A DNA stretch of 64,000 bases from Roseovarius autotrophicus (GTDB lineage: Bacteria; Pseudomonadota; Alphaproteobacteria; Rhodobacterales; Rhodobacteraceae). A program made the translations under genes and the position numbers. How positions within the stretch are numbered: the first letter of the stretch is position 1; each line of letters starts with the position of its first letter. The notes below the pieces were generated by a model that was not told the origin of the DNA, did no database searches, and worked only from the letters and a program-made list of their open reading frames with translations. The DNA lies in assembly GCF_018069895.1 (NCBI RefSeq), contig NZ_JAGQDH010000011.1, forward strand, positions 19,966 to 83,965, given 5' to 3'. Shown piece by piece: positions 27,728 to 38,925 of this stretch.

Positions 27728-28360
27728 TTATTTTGTGCCGAACATGCGGTCACCCGCATCCCCTAGTCCGGGAAGGATATAGCCCTTTTCATTGAGCCGC
27801 TCGTCGAGCGCGGCCGTGACGACCGGCACATCGGGATGGGCCTCGCGCATCCGCGCAACCCCCTCGGGCGCGGCCAGCAGGCACAGGAAGCGCAGGTCGC
27901 GCGCGCCTGCCTCCTTGAGCATCGAAATCGCCGCGACCGAGGAATTGCCCGTGGCCAGCATCGGATCGACCACGATGGACAGGCGCTGGCCCAGTTGATC
28001 GGGCACCTTGAAATAGTATTTCACCGGTTGCAGCGTCTCTTCGTCACGATAAAGCCCGATAAAGCCGACCCGCGCCGAAGGGATCAGTTCCAGCATCCCG
28101 TCCAGAAGCCCGTTGCCCGCACGCAGGATCGAGATGAGCGCCAGCTTGCGCCCGGCAAGCACGGGGGCCTCCATCTCCATCAGCGGGGTTTCGATGACCC
28201 GCGACGTCATCGGCAAGCCGCGCGTGACCTCGTAGGCAAGCAACTGGCTGATCTCGCGCAGAAGCTGGCGAAACACAGCGGTCGAGGTTTCCTTTTGACG
28301 CATCAAGGTCAACTTGTGCTGCACAAGCGGATGCGTAACGATGGTCAGGTGCTCGGTCAT
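27728..28360 (-). CDS. upp: Uracil phosphoribosyltransferase
   Basis: Upp salvages uracil to UMP with PRPP. The 210-residue protein opens [21 protein letters not shown] and carries [11 protein letters not shown], the PRPP-binding [11 protein letters not shown] and the uracil-binding late [17 protein letters not shown]. The in-frame start 19 codons upstream is less likely. It is a lone gene divergent from the malic enzyme. Confidence 0.96.
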   Translation of the reverse strand: MTEHLTIVTHPLVQHKLTLMRQKETSTAVFRQLLREISQLLAYEVTRGLPMTSRVIETPLMEMEAPVLAGRKLALISILRAGNGLLDGMLELIPSARVGFIGLYRDEETLQPVKYYFKVPDQLGQRLSIVVDPMLATGNSSVAAISMLKEAGARDLRFLCLLAAPEGVARMREAHPDVPVVTAALDERLNEKGYILPGLGDAGDRMFGTK

Positions 28361-28500
28361 GGCGGGCCTCTTGCGGTCTGGTTGTTCCGTCTTTCCAGAA
28401 ATCACAGCGTGAGGCAATGTCGGGATTGCCGCGCGGCCCGGACCGGTGCAAGCTTGCCTTGTATTGCGATGTGGGGCTGTTATGACTGCATCCGAGATGA

Positions 28501-28512
28501 TTTAACGTTAAA
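28501..28512. promoter_or_regulatory. TTTAACGTTAAA palindrome before the malic enzyme
   Basis: This perfect 12-base palindrome ends 24 bases before the malic enzyme ATG, in AT-rich sequence. It could be an operator; I do not recognise the regulator. Confidence 0.45.
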
Positions 28513-28536
28513 CTAGTTGGCCGGAGGGGGACAGAC

Positions 28537-30816
28537 ATGACGGACAACCACGGGGACGGACTTCGGCAGGCGGCGCTCGACTATCACGAGTTTCCGAAAC
28601 CCGGCAAACTGGAAATCCGCGCGACAAAACCCATGGCGAACGGACGAGACCTTGCGCGCGCCTACAGCCCCGGCGTGGCCGAGGCCTGTCTCGAGATCAA
28701 GGCCGACCCGCAAAGCGCGCGTCGCTTCACCTCGCGCGGCAATCTGGTCGCGGTGGTCACGAACGGCACCGCCGTTCTGGGCCTCGGAAACATTGGCGCT
28801 CTGGCCTCCAAACCTGTCATGGAGGGCAAGGCCGTGCTCTTCAAGAAGTTCGCCAATATCGACTGTTTCGACATCGAGGTGAACGAGCCGGACCCCGAAA
28901 AGCTCGCCAATATCGTTTGCGCGCTGGAGCCGACCTTTGGCGCAATCAACCTCGAAGACATCAAGGCGCCGGATTGTTTCATCGTTGAACGGATTTGCCG
29001 CGAGCGCATGAACATCCCCGTGTTCCACGACGATCAGCACGGCACCGCCATTGTTGTGGGCGCTGCGGCGGTCAATGCGCTGCATGTGGCGGGCAAGCGT
29101 TTCGAGGAGATCAGGATCGTCTCCACCGGCGGCGGCGCGGCGGGGATCGCCTGCCTCAACATGCTGCTCAAGCTGGGCGTGAGGCGTGAGAACATCTGGC
29201 TCTGCGATATTCACGGACTCGTTTACGAGGGCCGCGAGATCGACATGAACCCGGAAAAAGCCGCCTTTGCGCAGGCAACCGAATTGCGCACGCTCGACGA
29301 GGTGATCGCCGGCGCGGACCTCTTTCTCGGCCTCTCGGGGCCGAATGTGCTCCGGCCCGAGATGGTCGCGCAGATGGCCCCGCGGCCCATCGTCTTTGCC
29401 CTTGCCAACCCCGATCCCGAGATCATGCCCGATCTGGCACGCGCCGCTGTTCCCGATGCGATCATCGCCACGGGCCGCTCGGATTTTCCCAATCAGGTCA
29501 ACAATGTGCTGTGCTTCCCGTTCATCTTCCGGGGGGCATTGGATGTGGGCGCGACCGAGATCAACGACGCCATGCAGGTGGCCTGCGTGCAAGGGATTGC
29601 CGAGCTTGCCCGCGCCACGACAAGCGCCGAGGCGGCGGCGGCCTATCGCGGCGAAGAGATGACATTCGGGTCCGATTACCTGATCCCCAAGCCCTTTGAT
29701 CCGCGCCTGTCGGGCGTTGTCTCGACAGCTGTGGCGCGCGCAGCAATGGAGACGGGCGTGGCCACGCGCCCCATTGACGACCTTGCCCAATACAAGGCCG
29801 ATCTCGACGCGAGCGTGTTCAAATCCGCCCTGCTCATGCGGCCCGTGTTCGAGGCCGCCCGCAGCGCCTCGCGCCGCATCGTCTTTGCCGAGGGCGAAGA
29901 CGAGCGCGTGCTGCGCGCCGCTCAGGCAATCCTGGAGGAAACCACCGAGACGCCGATCCTGATCGGCCGTCCAGAGGTCATCACCATGCGCTGCGAACGC
30001 GCGGGGCTGACGATCCGCCCCGAGCGCGATTTCACCATCGTCAACCCCGAGAACGACCCTCGCTACCGCGACTACTGGGAGACCTATCATGCCATCATGG
30101 CACGGCGCGGCGTGACGCCTGACATCGCGCGGGCCGTCATGCGCACCAACACCACAGCCATCGGCGCGGTGATGGTCAAGCGCGGCGACGCCGATTGCCT
30201 GATCTGCGGCACCTTCGGGGAATTCCGCTGGCACCTCAATTACGTCTGTCATCTCCTTCAGGACGAGGCGCATCGCCCGCATGGCGCGCTCAGCATGATG
30301 ATCCTGGAGGACGGGCCCCTGTTCATCGCCGACACCCATGTCTATTCGCGCCCTACGCCCGAGAACCTTGCCGAGATCGCCATCGGTGCCGCACGCCATG
30401 TGCGCCGCTTCGGCCTTGCCCCCAAGGTCGCGTTCTGCTCGCAATCGCAATTCGGCAATCAGGCCGAGGGGTCGGGCAAACGGCTGCGCGAGGCGATTGC
30501 GCTTCTGGACAGCGCACCGCGCGATTTCGCCTACGAGGGCGAGATGAACATCGATGCCGCGCTGGACCCCGAGTTGCGCGAACGGCTCTTGCCCGGCAAC
30601 CGGCTTGAAGGGGCGGCGAATGTGCTGGTGTTCGGCCATGCCGACGCCGCTTCGGGGGTGCGCAACATCCTCAAGATGAAGGCGGGCGGGCTGGAAGTGG
30701 GGCCGATCCTGATGGGCATGGGCAACCGTGCGCATGTGGTCTCACCTGGGATCACCGCGCGCGGCCTTCTCAACATGGCGGCCATCGCCGGCACGCCGGT
30801 GGCACATTACGGGTAG
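28537..30816 (+). CDS. maeB: NADP-dependent malic enzyme with phosphotransacetylase-like domain
   Basis: MaeB decarboxylates malate to pyruvate with reduction of NADP. The 759-residue protein has the N-terminal malic domain ([13 protein letters not shown], then [19 protein letters not shown]) and a Rossmann domain with [15 protein letters not shown]. From about residue 425 it has a phosphotransacetylase-like domain ([15 protein letters not shown] onward) that has no transacetylase activity in known MaeB but acts in regulation. The full length and all domains are present. It opens 24 bases after a palindrome. Confidence 0.95.
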   Translation: MTDNHGDGLRQAALDYHEFPKPGKLEIRATKPMANGRDLARAYSPGVAEACLEIKADPQSARRFTSRGNLVAVVTNGTAVLGLGNIGALASKPVMEGKAVLFKKFANIDCFDIEVNEPDPEKLANIVCALEPTFGAINLEDIKAPDCFIVERICRERMNIPVFHDDQHGTAIVVGAAAVNALHVAGKRFEEIRIVSTGGGAAGIACLNMLLKLGVRRENIWLCDIHGLVYEGREIDMNPEKAAFAQATELRTLDEVIAGADLFLGLSGPNVLRPEMVAQMAPRPIVFALANPDPEIMPDLARAAVPDAIIATGRSDFPNQVNNVLCFPFIFRGALDVGATEINDAMQVACVQGIAELARATTSAEAAAAYRGEEMTFGSDYLIPKPFDPRLSGVVSTAVARAAMETGVATRPIDDLAQYKADLDASVFKSALLMRPVFEAARSASRRIVFAEGEDERVLRAAQAILEETTETPILIGRPEVITMRCERAGLTIRPERDFTIVNPENDPRYRDYWETYHAIMARRGVTPDIARAVMRTNTTAIGAVMVKRGDADCLICGTFGEFRWHLNYVCHLLQDEAHRPHGALSMMILEDGPLFIADTHVYSRPTPENLAEIAIGAARHVRRFGLAPKVAFCSQSQFGNQAEGSGKRLREAIALLDSAPRDFAYEGEMNIDAALDPELRERLLPGNRLEGAANVLVFGHADAASGVRNILKMKAGGLEVGPILMGMGNRAHVVSPGITARGLLNMAAIAGTPVAHYG

Positions 30817-30847
30817 AATCGCGGGTTCGCAGATGATCCTGCCTGAA

Positions 30848-30937
30848 TTTGCAAAATTTTCCATGAGGCGCGTCGAAACTGTATTTATTCACCTTATTTG
30901 CAAAAGTTTGCAGGCAGATCATCACGGTTTCTGCAAA
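30848..30937 (+). promoter_or_regulatory. TTTGCAAA boxes (ScfR/RamB/PccR type) before prpE
   Basis: TTTGCAAA occurs exactly at 30848-30855 and 30897-30904, with weaker forms at 30907 (TTTGCAGG) and 30930 (TCTGCAAA), all within 215 bases of gene-free DNA. TTTGCAAA is the published site of the short-chain fatty acyl-CoA regulators, RamB in Corynebacterium and PccR in Rhodobacter sphaeroides, which control propionyl-CoA and acetate genes. The regulator gene is not in this window. Confidence 0.7.
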
Positions 30938-31031
30938 TTTTTCGCGGCCTTCTGCCACGCCCGCCGCCAAGGCGCTTGCCGCAAAGGCACCTTGCTCGTA
31001 ACAGGATTGCAACGGATCGGAGGAGGATACC

Positions 31032-32924
<1,893 letters not shown>

Positions 32925-32947
32925 TCCACCCCTGCCCCACCTGTCGC

Positions 32948-32977
32948 CACGCCCCCCGCCGTCAGGCAAGGGGCGTG
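32948..32977. terminator. Hairpin between converging prpE and gcvP
   Basis: CACGCCCC (32948-32955) pairs with GGGGCGTG (32970-32977) around a 14-base loop. It stands between two converging genes and could stop transcription from both sides, though no long U-run follows. Confidence 0.5.
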
Positions 32978-32989
32978 ATGCACTTTGCC

Positions 32990-35839
32990 CTATTCCGCCG
33001 CCTCGGCATAATCCTCGAGCGGCGGACAGGTGCAGACCAGATGCCGGTCGCCATAGACGTTGTCTACGCGGTTCACGGGGGGCCAATATTTGTCCACCCG
33101 GAAGGCACCGGGCGGAAAACAGCCCTGTTCGCGGCTATAGGGGCGGCCCCAGTCCTTGACCAGATCCTCCATCGTGTGCGGCGCGTTCTTGAGCGGGTTG
33201 TTCTCGGGGTCGATCCGGCCTTCCTCGATGGCGCGGATCTCTTCGCGGATGGCCAGCATCGCGTCACAGAAGCGGTCAAGTTCGGCGCGGGTCTCGGACT
33301 CGGTCGGCTCGACCATCAGCGTGCCCGCCACCGGCCAGCTCATCGTCGGCGCATGGAACCCGCAGTCGATCAGACGCTTGGCGATGTCATCAACAGTGAC
33401 GCCCGCGCTTTCTGCAAACGGGCGCACGTCAAGGATGCACTCATGCGCCACGCGTCCATTCCGCCCCTTGTAGAGCACGTCGAACGCCCCTTCGAGCCGC
33501 TTGGCGATGTAATTGGCATTGAGGATCGCCACCCGCGTCGCCTGCGTCAGCCCCGCGCCGCCCATCATCAGGCAATAGGCCCAGGAAATCGGCAAGAGCG
33601 AGGGCGAGCCAAAGGGCGCGGCGCTGACCGGCCCCTCCTGCCCGCCGGTTTCGGGATGCCCCGGCAGATGCGGCACCAGATGCGCCTTGACCCCAATCGG
33701 CCCCATGCCGGGACCGCCACCGCCATGGGGGATGCAGAACGTCTTGTGCAGGTTGAGATGGCTCACATCGCCGCCCAGATCGCCGGGGCGCGCAAGGCCC
33801 ACCATGGCGTTAATATTGGCCCCGTCGATATAGACCTGCCCGCCATGGGCGTGGGTGATCTCGCATATCTCGCGCACGGTTTCCTCGAACACGCCATGGG
33901 TCGAGGGATAGGTGATCATGCAGGCGGCCAGCGTCTTTGAATGCTTCTCGGCCTTGGCGCGGAAATCCTCCACGTCGATATCGCCATTCTCGGCAGATTT
34001 GACCACCACCACATCCCAGCCCACCATCTGCGCGCTTGCCGGGTTGGTGCCGTGCGCGCTCACCGGGATGAGGCAGACGCGGCGATGCCCCTGCCCCTGT
34101 GCCCGGTGCCAGGCGGCAATGGTCAGAAGGCCCGCATATTCCCCCTGCGCGCCCGAATTGGGCTGCATGGAAATCGCGGCATAGCCGGTGATGTCGCAGA
34201 GCTTGGCCGACAGATCGTCTATCATCTCCTTGTAGCCCTCGGCCTGATCGGCGGGGGCAAAGGGATGCAGAAGCGAAAACTCGCGCCAGCTTACCGGCAT
34301 CATCTCGGCGGCGGAATTGAGCTTCATCGTGCAGCTTCCCAGCGGGATCATTGCCCGGTCTAGCGCCAGATCGCGGTCAGCAAGGCGGCGCATGTAGCGC
34401 ATCATCTCGGTCTCGGCCCGGTTCATGTGAAAGATCGGATGGGTCAGATACGCGCTTTCGCGCGCAAGCGGCTCTGGCAGGCGGTATTCGGGCGTGAAAT
34501 CTCTGTCCTCCATGACAATGCCAAAGGCGCGCCAGACCGCCTCGACGGTCTTTGTGCGGGTGCGCTCGTCGAGCGTGATGCCGATCTTCGTCTCACCCAC
34601 GCGGCGCAGGTTCACCCCCTCGCGCACCGCCGATTGCAGCACGCCGCGCTGCAAGAGGCCCACATCCACGGTGATCGTGTCGAAAAACGCCTTCGGCTCG
34701 ACCTTGAACCCCGCCGCTTCCAGCCCCCTGGCCAGACGTACGGTCTTGCGGTGGATGCGCTGCGCGATGGCCTTGAGGCCCTCGGGGCCGTGAAACACCG
34801 CATACATGGACGCCATCACCGCCAGAAGCGCCTGCGCGGTGCACACGTTCGACGTGGCCTTCTCGCGGCGGATATGCTGCTCGCGGGTTTGCAGGCTGAG
34901 GCGATAGGCACGGTTTCCGTGGCTGTCGATGGAAACACCGACGATCCGCCCCGGCATGGCGCGCTTCATGGCGTCGCGGCACGACATGTAGGCCGCGTGC
35001 GGCCCGCCATAGCCCACCGGCACGCCAAAACGCTGCGTGCTGCCCACGGCAATATCGGCCCCCATCGCGCCGGGCTCCTTCAGCAGCGTAAGCGCCAGCG
35101 GATCGGCGATGACGATGCCGATGGCACCTGCGCCATGAAGCGCGGCGATCTCATCCGTGAAATCGCGCAGGTGCCCGTGCGTGCCGGGATACTGGAAGAT
35201 TGCACCAAAGACACGCTCGGCCTCCATCGTCTCGGGCGCGCCCACGACCAACTCGATCCCCAGGGGGGCTGCGCGGGTCTGCATCACCGCGATGTTCTGC
35301 GGGTGGCAGTTTTCATCGACGAAGAACGCCCTGGCCTTCGATTTGGCCACGCGCTGCGCCATGGTCATCGCCTCCGCCGCCGCCGTCGCCTCGTCGAGAA
35401 GCGAGGCATTGGCGATCTCAAGGCCCGTCAAGTCGCTCACCATGGTCTGGAAATTCAGCAGCGCCTCAAGCCGCCCCTGGCTGATTTCGGGCTGATAGGG
35501 GGTGTAGGCGGTATACCAGGCCGGGTTTTCAAGGATATTGCGCTGGATCGCGGGCGGCGTGACCGTGCCATGATAACCTTGGCCGATGAGCGAGGTCAGC
35601 ACCTTGTTCTTCGAGGCCACGATCCGCATATGATGCAAAAGCTCGCTCTCGGACTTGGGCTTGCCGAAATCAAGCGGGGCCTCCTGCCGGATGGATTTCG
35701 GCACTGTCTCGTCGATCAGCTGATCGAGGTTTTCGACACCCAGCACCTCGAACATCCCCGCCATCTCCTTGGGCGAGGGGCCGATATGACGGCGGTTGGC
35801 GAAATCATAGGGCAGATAATCGGTGGCCTTGAAGGGCAT
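32990..35839 (-). CDS. gcvP: GcvP, glycine dehydrogenase (decarboxylating)
   Basis: GcvP is the PLP-dependent P-protein of the glycine cleavage system; it decarboxylates glycine and loads the aminomethyl group onto GcvH lipoate. The 949-residue single-chain protein (not split into P1/P2) has the N-terminal RHIGPS segment, the PLP lysine in [18 protein letters not shown] (Lys near 698), and the glycine-rich loop. It is the last gene of gcvT-gcvH-gcvP, 96 bases after gcvH, with a dispersed element in that gap. Confidence 0.97.
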   Translation of the reverse strand: MPFKATDYLPYDFANRRHIGPSPKEMAGMFEVLGVENLDQLIDETVPKSIRQEAPLDFGKPKSESELLHHMRIVASKNKVLTSLIGQGYHGTVTPPAIQRNILENPAWYTAYTPYQPEISQGRLEALLNFQTMVSDLTGLEIANASLLDEATAAAEAMTMAQRVAKSKARAFFVDENCHPQNIAVMQTRAAPLGIELVVGAPETMEAERVFGAIFQYPGTHGHLRDFTDEIAALHGAGAIGIVIADPLALTLLKEPGAMGADIAVGSTQRFGVPVGYGGPHAAYMSCRDAMKRAMPGRIVGVSIDSHGNRAYRLSLQTREQHIRREKATSNVCTAQALLAVMASMYAVFHGPEGLKAIAQRIHRKTVRLARGLEAAGFKVEPKAFFDTITVDVGLLQRGVLQSAVREGVNLRRVGETKIGITLDERTRTKTVEAVWRAFGIVMEDRDFTPEYRLPEPLARESAYLTHPIFHMNRAETEMMRYMRRLADRDLALDRAMIPLGSCTMKLNSAAEMMPVSWREFSLLHPFAPADQAEGYKEMIDDLSAKLCDITGYAAISMQPNSGAQGEYAGLLTIAAWHRAQGQGHRRVCLIPVSAHGTNPASAQMVGWDVVVVKSAENGDIDVEDFRAKAEKHSKTLAACMITYPSTHGVFEETVREICEITHAHGGQVYIDGANINAMVGLARPGDLGGDVSHLNLHKTFCIPHGGGGPGMGPIGVKAHLVPHLPGHPETGGQEGPVSAAPFGSPSLLPISWAYCLMMGGAGLTQATRVAILNANYIAKRLEGAFDVLYKGRNGRVAHECILDVRPFAESAGVTVDDIAKRLIDCGFHAPTMSWPVAGTLMVEPTESETRAELDRFCDAMLAIREEIRAIEEGRIDPENNPLKNAPHTMEDLVKDWGRPYSREQGCFPPGAFRVDKYWPPVNRVDNVYGDRHLVCTCPPLEDYAEAAE

Positions 35840-35879
35840 CGCACTCTCCTCAACGCATGTCTCGGGCGGCCTGCGCCCG

Positions 35880-35928
35880 GCTTCATCGTTCCGAAAATAC
35901 TCCCGCCGGAGGCATCCCCCGGCGGGCG
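35880..35928 (-). repeat. Dispersed hairpin-plus-tail element, copy B (gcvH-gcvP gap)
   Basis: Read on the minus strand, a GC-rich hairpin (GCCGGGGG / CCTCCGGC) is followed by GGGAGTATTTTCGG and AACGATGAAGC. The tail matches copy A at 7049-7073 in all but two or three positions. Both copies lie between a stop codon and the next gene of one operon, in the direction of transcription. Confidence 0.7.
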
Positions 35929-35935
35929 TCCGGGC

Positions 35936-36295
35936 CTAGCCGACAAGGGCCTTGTAGGCGGCCTCGTCGAGGTAATCGTCCATCTGGCTCAGATCCTCTG
36001 GCTTGATCTTGAAGAACCAGGCATCGCCCATCGGATCCTCGTTGACCTTGCCCGGCTCGTCGGCCAGAATCTCGTTGACCTCGACGATCTCTCCATCGAG
36101 CGGCGCAAGGATGTCCGAAGCGGCCTTGACGCTCTCGATCACCACAATCTCGTCATCCTTGGTGACGCTCGTGCCCACCTCGGGCAGATCGACAAAGACC
36201 ACATCGCCCAGCTGCTCGGCGGCGTGCTCGGTGATGCCGACGACGACAAGATCGTCCTCGACGCGCAGCCATTCGTGTTCTTCGGTGAATTTCAT
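35936..36295 (-). CDS. gcvH: GcvH, lipoyl carrier of glycine cleavage
   Basis: GcvH carries the aminomethyl group on lipoyl-lysine between P- and T-proteins. The 119-residue protein opens [10 protein letters not shown] and has the lipoylation site ESVKAASD with Lys57 and the conserved [11 protein letters not shown]. It starts 20 bases after gcvT. Confidence 0.97.
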   Translation of the reverse strand: MKFTEEHEWLRVEDDLVVVGITEHAAEQLGDVVFVDLPEVGTSVTKDDEIVVIESVKAASDILAPLDGEIVEVNEILADEPGKVNEDPMGDAWFFKIKPEDLSQMDDYLDEAAYKALVG

Positions 36296-36315
36296 CGCTG
36301 TAAGCTCCCTGATGA

Positions 36316-37440
36316 TCAGCGTTTGAAACGGACGGGGGTGAAGGGCAGCGCCGTGACCGTCGTGGCCAGACGCTTGCCGCGCACCTCTCCGTAAAGCGTG
36401 GTGCCCTGCTGGCTGAGGGCTGCGGGCACATAGCCCATGGACATGGGCGCCTCGATGGTGGGGCCGAACCCGCCCGAGGTGATGTGCCCTACGGGATTGC
36501 CCCCCTCTGCGGCGGCAAAAAGCGGTGTGCCCTCACGCATCGGCGCACGGCCCTCGGGGCGCAGGCCGACGCGGGCACGCGGCGCGCCATGGGCCAGCTC
36601 AGCCAATATCCTGTCGGCCCCCGGAAATCCGCCCGCCCGTGCACCGCCCGCGCGACGCACCTTCTGGATGGCCCAGGTCAGGCTTGCCTCCACCGGCGTT
36701 GTCGTGGTGTCGATGTCATGACCATACAGGCACAGCCCCGCCTCCAGCCGCAGGCTGTCGCGCGCGCCAAGCCCGATGGGCGCCACATCCTCATGCGCCA
36801 GAAGCGTGCGGGCAAGCGCCTCGGTCTGCCCTTCGGTCATCGAAATCTCATACCCATCCTCACCGGTATAGCCCGAGCGCGAAATCCACAGCTCGCCGAA
36901 CGCCGAGTCGAAAACGCCCACATCCATGAAACGCATCGCCGCCACCTCGGGCACCAGCGCCGCCAGAACGCCCTCGGCGGCAGGGCCTTGCAGCGCCAGA
37001 AGCGCGCGGCCGGTGATCGCCTCGACCTCCACACCGCTCAACCCCGCGCGCATATGGGCGATGTCATCGGCCTTGCATGCGGCGTTGACCACCACGAACA
37101 TGTGATCGCCCCGGTTGGCGATCATCAGGTCGTCAAGGATGCCGCCCGCTTCATCGGTAAAGACGCCATAGCGCTGCCGCCCCTCGGCCAGGCCCAGCAG
37201 ATCGACCGGCACGAGGCGCTCCATCGCGGCGGCGACCGCCGCATATCCCCCCGGCGCCCGCAGGATCACCTGCCCCATATGGCTCACGTCGAAAAGCCCC
37301 GCTCGGGCGCGGCAATGCAGGTGCTCCTTCATCACGCCCATGGGATATTGCACCGGCATGTCATAGCCCGCGAACGGGACCATCCTTGCCCCAAGCTCGC
37401 GGTGCATCGCATTGAGCGGTGTCATGTGCAGATCGGCCAC
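36316..37440 (-). CDS. gcvT: GcvT, aminomethyltransferase of glycine cleavage
   Basis: GcvT releases ammonia and passes the C1 unit to tetrahydrofolate, making 5,10-methylene-THF. The 374-residue protein has [38 protein letters not shown] and [13 protein letters not shown] 37440 is chosen over ATG 37425 because it gives the usual MADL opening with GAGGAA eight bases upstream. It is the first gene behind the tandem glycine riboswitch. Confidence 0.95.
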   Translation of the reverse strand: MADLHMTPLNAMHRELGARMVPFAGYDMPVQYPMGVMKEHLHCRARAGLFDVSHMGQVILRAPGGYAAVAAAMERLVPVDLLGLAEGRQRYGVFTDEAGGILDDLMIANRGDHMFVVVNAACKADDIAHMRAGLSGVEVEAITGRALLALQGPAAEGVLAALVPEVAAMRFMDVGVFDSAFGELWISRSGYTGEDGYEISMTEGQTEALARTLLAHEDVAPIGLGARDSLRLEAGLCLYGHDIDTTTTPVEASLTWAIQKVRRAGGARAGGFPGADRILAELAHGAPRARVGLRPEGRAPMREGTPLFAAAEGGNPVGHITSGGFGPTIEAPMSMGYVPAALSQQGTTLYGEVRGKRLATTVTALPFTPVRFKR

Positions 37441-37523
37441 CGGATCGTTCCTCTGTCTTGGGCCGGACCCCCGAAGGATCGAACCGGCACCGATTTCGCA
37501 CAAGCCCGCACGGACCCGCGCCA

Positions 37524-37685
37524 CGATGCCCCCTCTGTCCTTTGGCCTGAGATCGCTATCCCGTCGGCGCCCCGCAAACGGGGTCTCTCCAGAGTGTCGA
37601 TATCGGAAGGTCCTTGCGCCTGAGAGTTTCCGGGGCGGTTGCTCCTTCGGCACCGGCACGAGGCCGGTTCTCCCTGTCCGATTAC
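37524..37685 (-). ncRNA. Tandem glycine riboswitch before gcvT
   Basis: On the minus strand two aptamers stand in series. The first opens GGACAGGGAGAACCGG and contains GCCGAAGGAGCAACCGCC and CTCAGGCGCAAGGACC. The second has CTCTGGAGAGACCCC, GCGCCGACGGGATAG and CTCAGGCCAAAGGACAGAG. These are the hallmarks of gcvT-type aptamers (GAGA near the 5' end, GCCGA(A/C)GG, CTCAGG, AAAGGAC). About 85 bases follow before the gcvT start, enough for the expression platform. Glycine binding should switch gcvTHP on, as in other members. Confidence 0.93.
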
Positions 37686-37715
37686 GGTGGACGCTAGTAT
37701 ACCGCGCGCCTTCGA

Positions 37716-38168
37716 TCAAGCCCGTTTGAGACAGCTCGGCGCGGAAAAGATGTCGAGCAGCGCCTCGTTCTCGCACACCAGCGCATCGAGCGTCACCCCG
37801 TCAAGCCGGGCATAAAACGCCTCGACCGCTTCCGTGAGTGCCTCGCGCAGGCGGCAAGCGGATTTGAGCGGGCAGGTATTGTCCACATCACCGAAACATT
37901 CCGCAACCGGCACGCTTTCCTCCAGCCGGCGGAACACGTCACCCACCGATATCTCGGCCATGGGACGCCCGAGCGTCACGCCGCCGGTGCGCCCGCGCTG
38001 CGTGCGCAGGAACCCGAGCTGCCCCAGCCGGTTGATGATCTGCGCCAGATGGCTCTCGGAGGTGTTGCAGCGCAGGGCAATCTCGGTCTTGGTCACCAGC
38101 CGGTCAGGGTTGACCGCACAAAACATCAGGAGCCGGATGGCGATATTGGTTCGCTTGGTGATCCGCAT
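37716..38168 (-). CDS. Rrf2-family Fe-S regulator, NsrR-like
   Basis: This is a 150-residue Rrf2 winged-helix repressor. The N-terminal helix-turn-helix spans about residues 10-65 (KTEIALRCNTSESHLAQIINRL). Three Cys at 91, 99 and 105 have the spacing of NsrR, the nitric-oxide sensor, which holds an Fe-S cluster on them. NsrR identity is likely but IscR-like relatives share this layout; no NO-detoxifying gene is adjacent. A perfect FNR/Dnr box lies 56 bases upstream of its start. Confidence 0.82.
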   Translation of the reverse strand: MRITKRTNIAIRLLMFCAVNPDRLVTKTEIALRCNTSESHLAQIINRLGQLGFLRTQRGRTGGVTLGRPMAEISVGDVFRRLEESVPVAECFGDVDNTCPLKSACRLREALTEAVEAFYARLDGVTLDALVCENEALLDIFSAPSCLKRA

Positions 38169-38223
38169 GGGGCACGCTCTCGCTTGAAACTGCCGCAGTT
38201 TGGCCCGACCATCGAAATGAACC

Positions 38224-38237
38224 TTGATACAAATCAA
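38224..38237. promoter_or_regulatory. FNR/Dnr-type box between the nsrR-like and cyclotransferase-like genes
   Basis: TTGAT-ACAA-ATCAA is a perfect FNR-family palindrome with the canonical four-base spacer. Its centre is 62 bases from the nsrR-like ATG, so a start site 41.5 bases away would leave a 21-base leader, as in class II activation. It may equally control the divergent gene. Confidence 0.65.
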
Positions 38238-38252
38238 GTGAGGGCAAAAACC

Positions 38253-38828
38253 TTGGTTCGGGATGCATATTTCTTCGGCTATGGCAGTCTCGTGAACCAG
38301 GCGACGCATGATTTCGCGGGTGCCATGCCCGCGCAACTGCGCGGCTGGCGGCGGGTCTGGCGGCATACCACGCTGCGGCCCGTGGCCTATCTCACCGTGG
38401 CGCCGGATGCGGGGACCGAGATCGACGGGCTGATGGCGCCCGTGCCCGAAGCGCACTGGCCCGAACTCGATGCGCGCGAGGCGGCCTATATTCGCGTGCC
38501 CGCCGCCCATCAGGTGCGCCATCCCCTGCCCCACGCGCCCGAGATTGCCGTCTACACCATTCCCGAGGGCCATCACGGCGCGCCGACAGAGACCCATCCA
38601 ATCCTGCTGAGCTATATTGACGTGGTGGTGCAGGGCTATCTGTGCGAGTTCGGCGAGGCGGGTGTGGCGCGCTTTTTCTCCACCACCGACGGATGGGAAG
38701 CACCGATCCTCGACGACCGCGCTTCGCCCCGTTATCCGCGCCACCTGCCCATGTCCGGGCCGGAACGCGCGCTGACCGACGATCATCTGAACCGGGTGGG
38801 CGCCACAAGGATCGCGACGACGGGGTAA
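38253..38828 (+). CDS. Gamma-glutamylcyclotransferase-like (AIG2/GGCT fold) protein
   Basis: This is a 191-residue GGCT-fold protein. YFFGYGSLVN close to the N-terminus is the substrate loop, and the later REAAYIRVPA holds a candidate catalytic Glu. Three in-frame starts exist: ATG 38217, GTG 38238 and TTG 38253. The TTG is preferred because it has GAGGG eight bases upstream and puts the FNR box outside the gene. The likely role is cleavage of gamma-glutamyl amides or peptides; the substrate is unknown. Confidence 0.75.
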   Translation: MVRDAYFFGYGSLVNQATHDFAGAMPAQLRGWRRVWRHTTLRPVAYLTVAPDAGTEIDGLMAPVPEAHWPELDAREAAYIRVPAAHQVRHPLPHAPEIAVYTIPEGHHGAPTETHPILLSYIDVVVQGYLCEFGEAGVARFFSTTDGWEAPILDDRASPRYPRHLPMSGPERALTDDHLNRVGATRIATTG

Positions 38829-38852
38829 GACGCCCCGATCCACCTCTCCGCA

Positions 38853-38904
38853 CAAGAAAATTCTTCGAATTTTCTTGTTGGAATTTTTTTCAAGAAAAAA
38901 ATTC
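38853..38904. terminator. Two AT-rich perfect palindromes between converging genes
   Basis: CAAGAAAATTC / GAATTTTCTTG (38853-38877, three-base loop) and GAATTTTTTTC / GAAAAAAATTC (38881-38904, two-base spacer) each have 11-bp perfect arms. They stand between the cyclotransferase-like gene and gltX, which converge. The U-rich arms could end transcription both ways. The base composition is far below the genome average. Confidence 0.65.
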
Positions 38905-38925
38905 GGTGGCGCCGAAGGCGGGCGG

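Noticed and set aside
28513..30735. 740-residue open frame antisense to the malic enzyme
   Set aside because: Arg/His/Gly-rich composition without domains; it mirrors a strong gene in a high-GC genome and has no ribosome binding site.
34427..36394. 655-residue frame antisense to gcvP and gcvH
   Set aside because: Crosses two genes with complete family motifs; no domain of its own.
37440..37524. GGTTCGATCC-like sequence in the gcvT leader as a tRNA T-arm
   Set aside because: No acceptor stem or anticodon arm can be built around it; it lies in the riboswitch expression platform.
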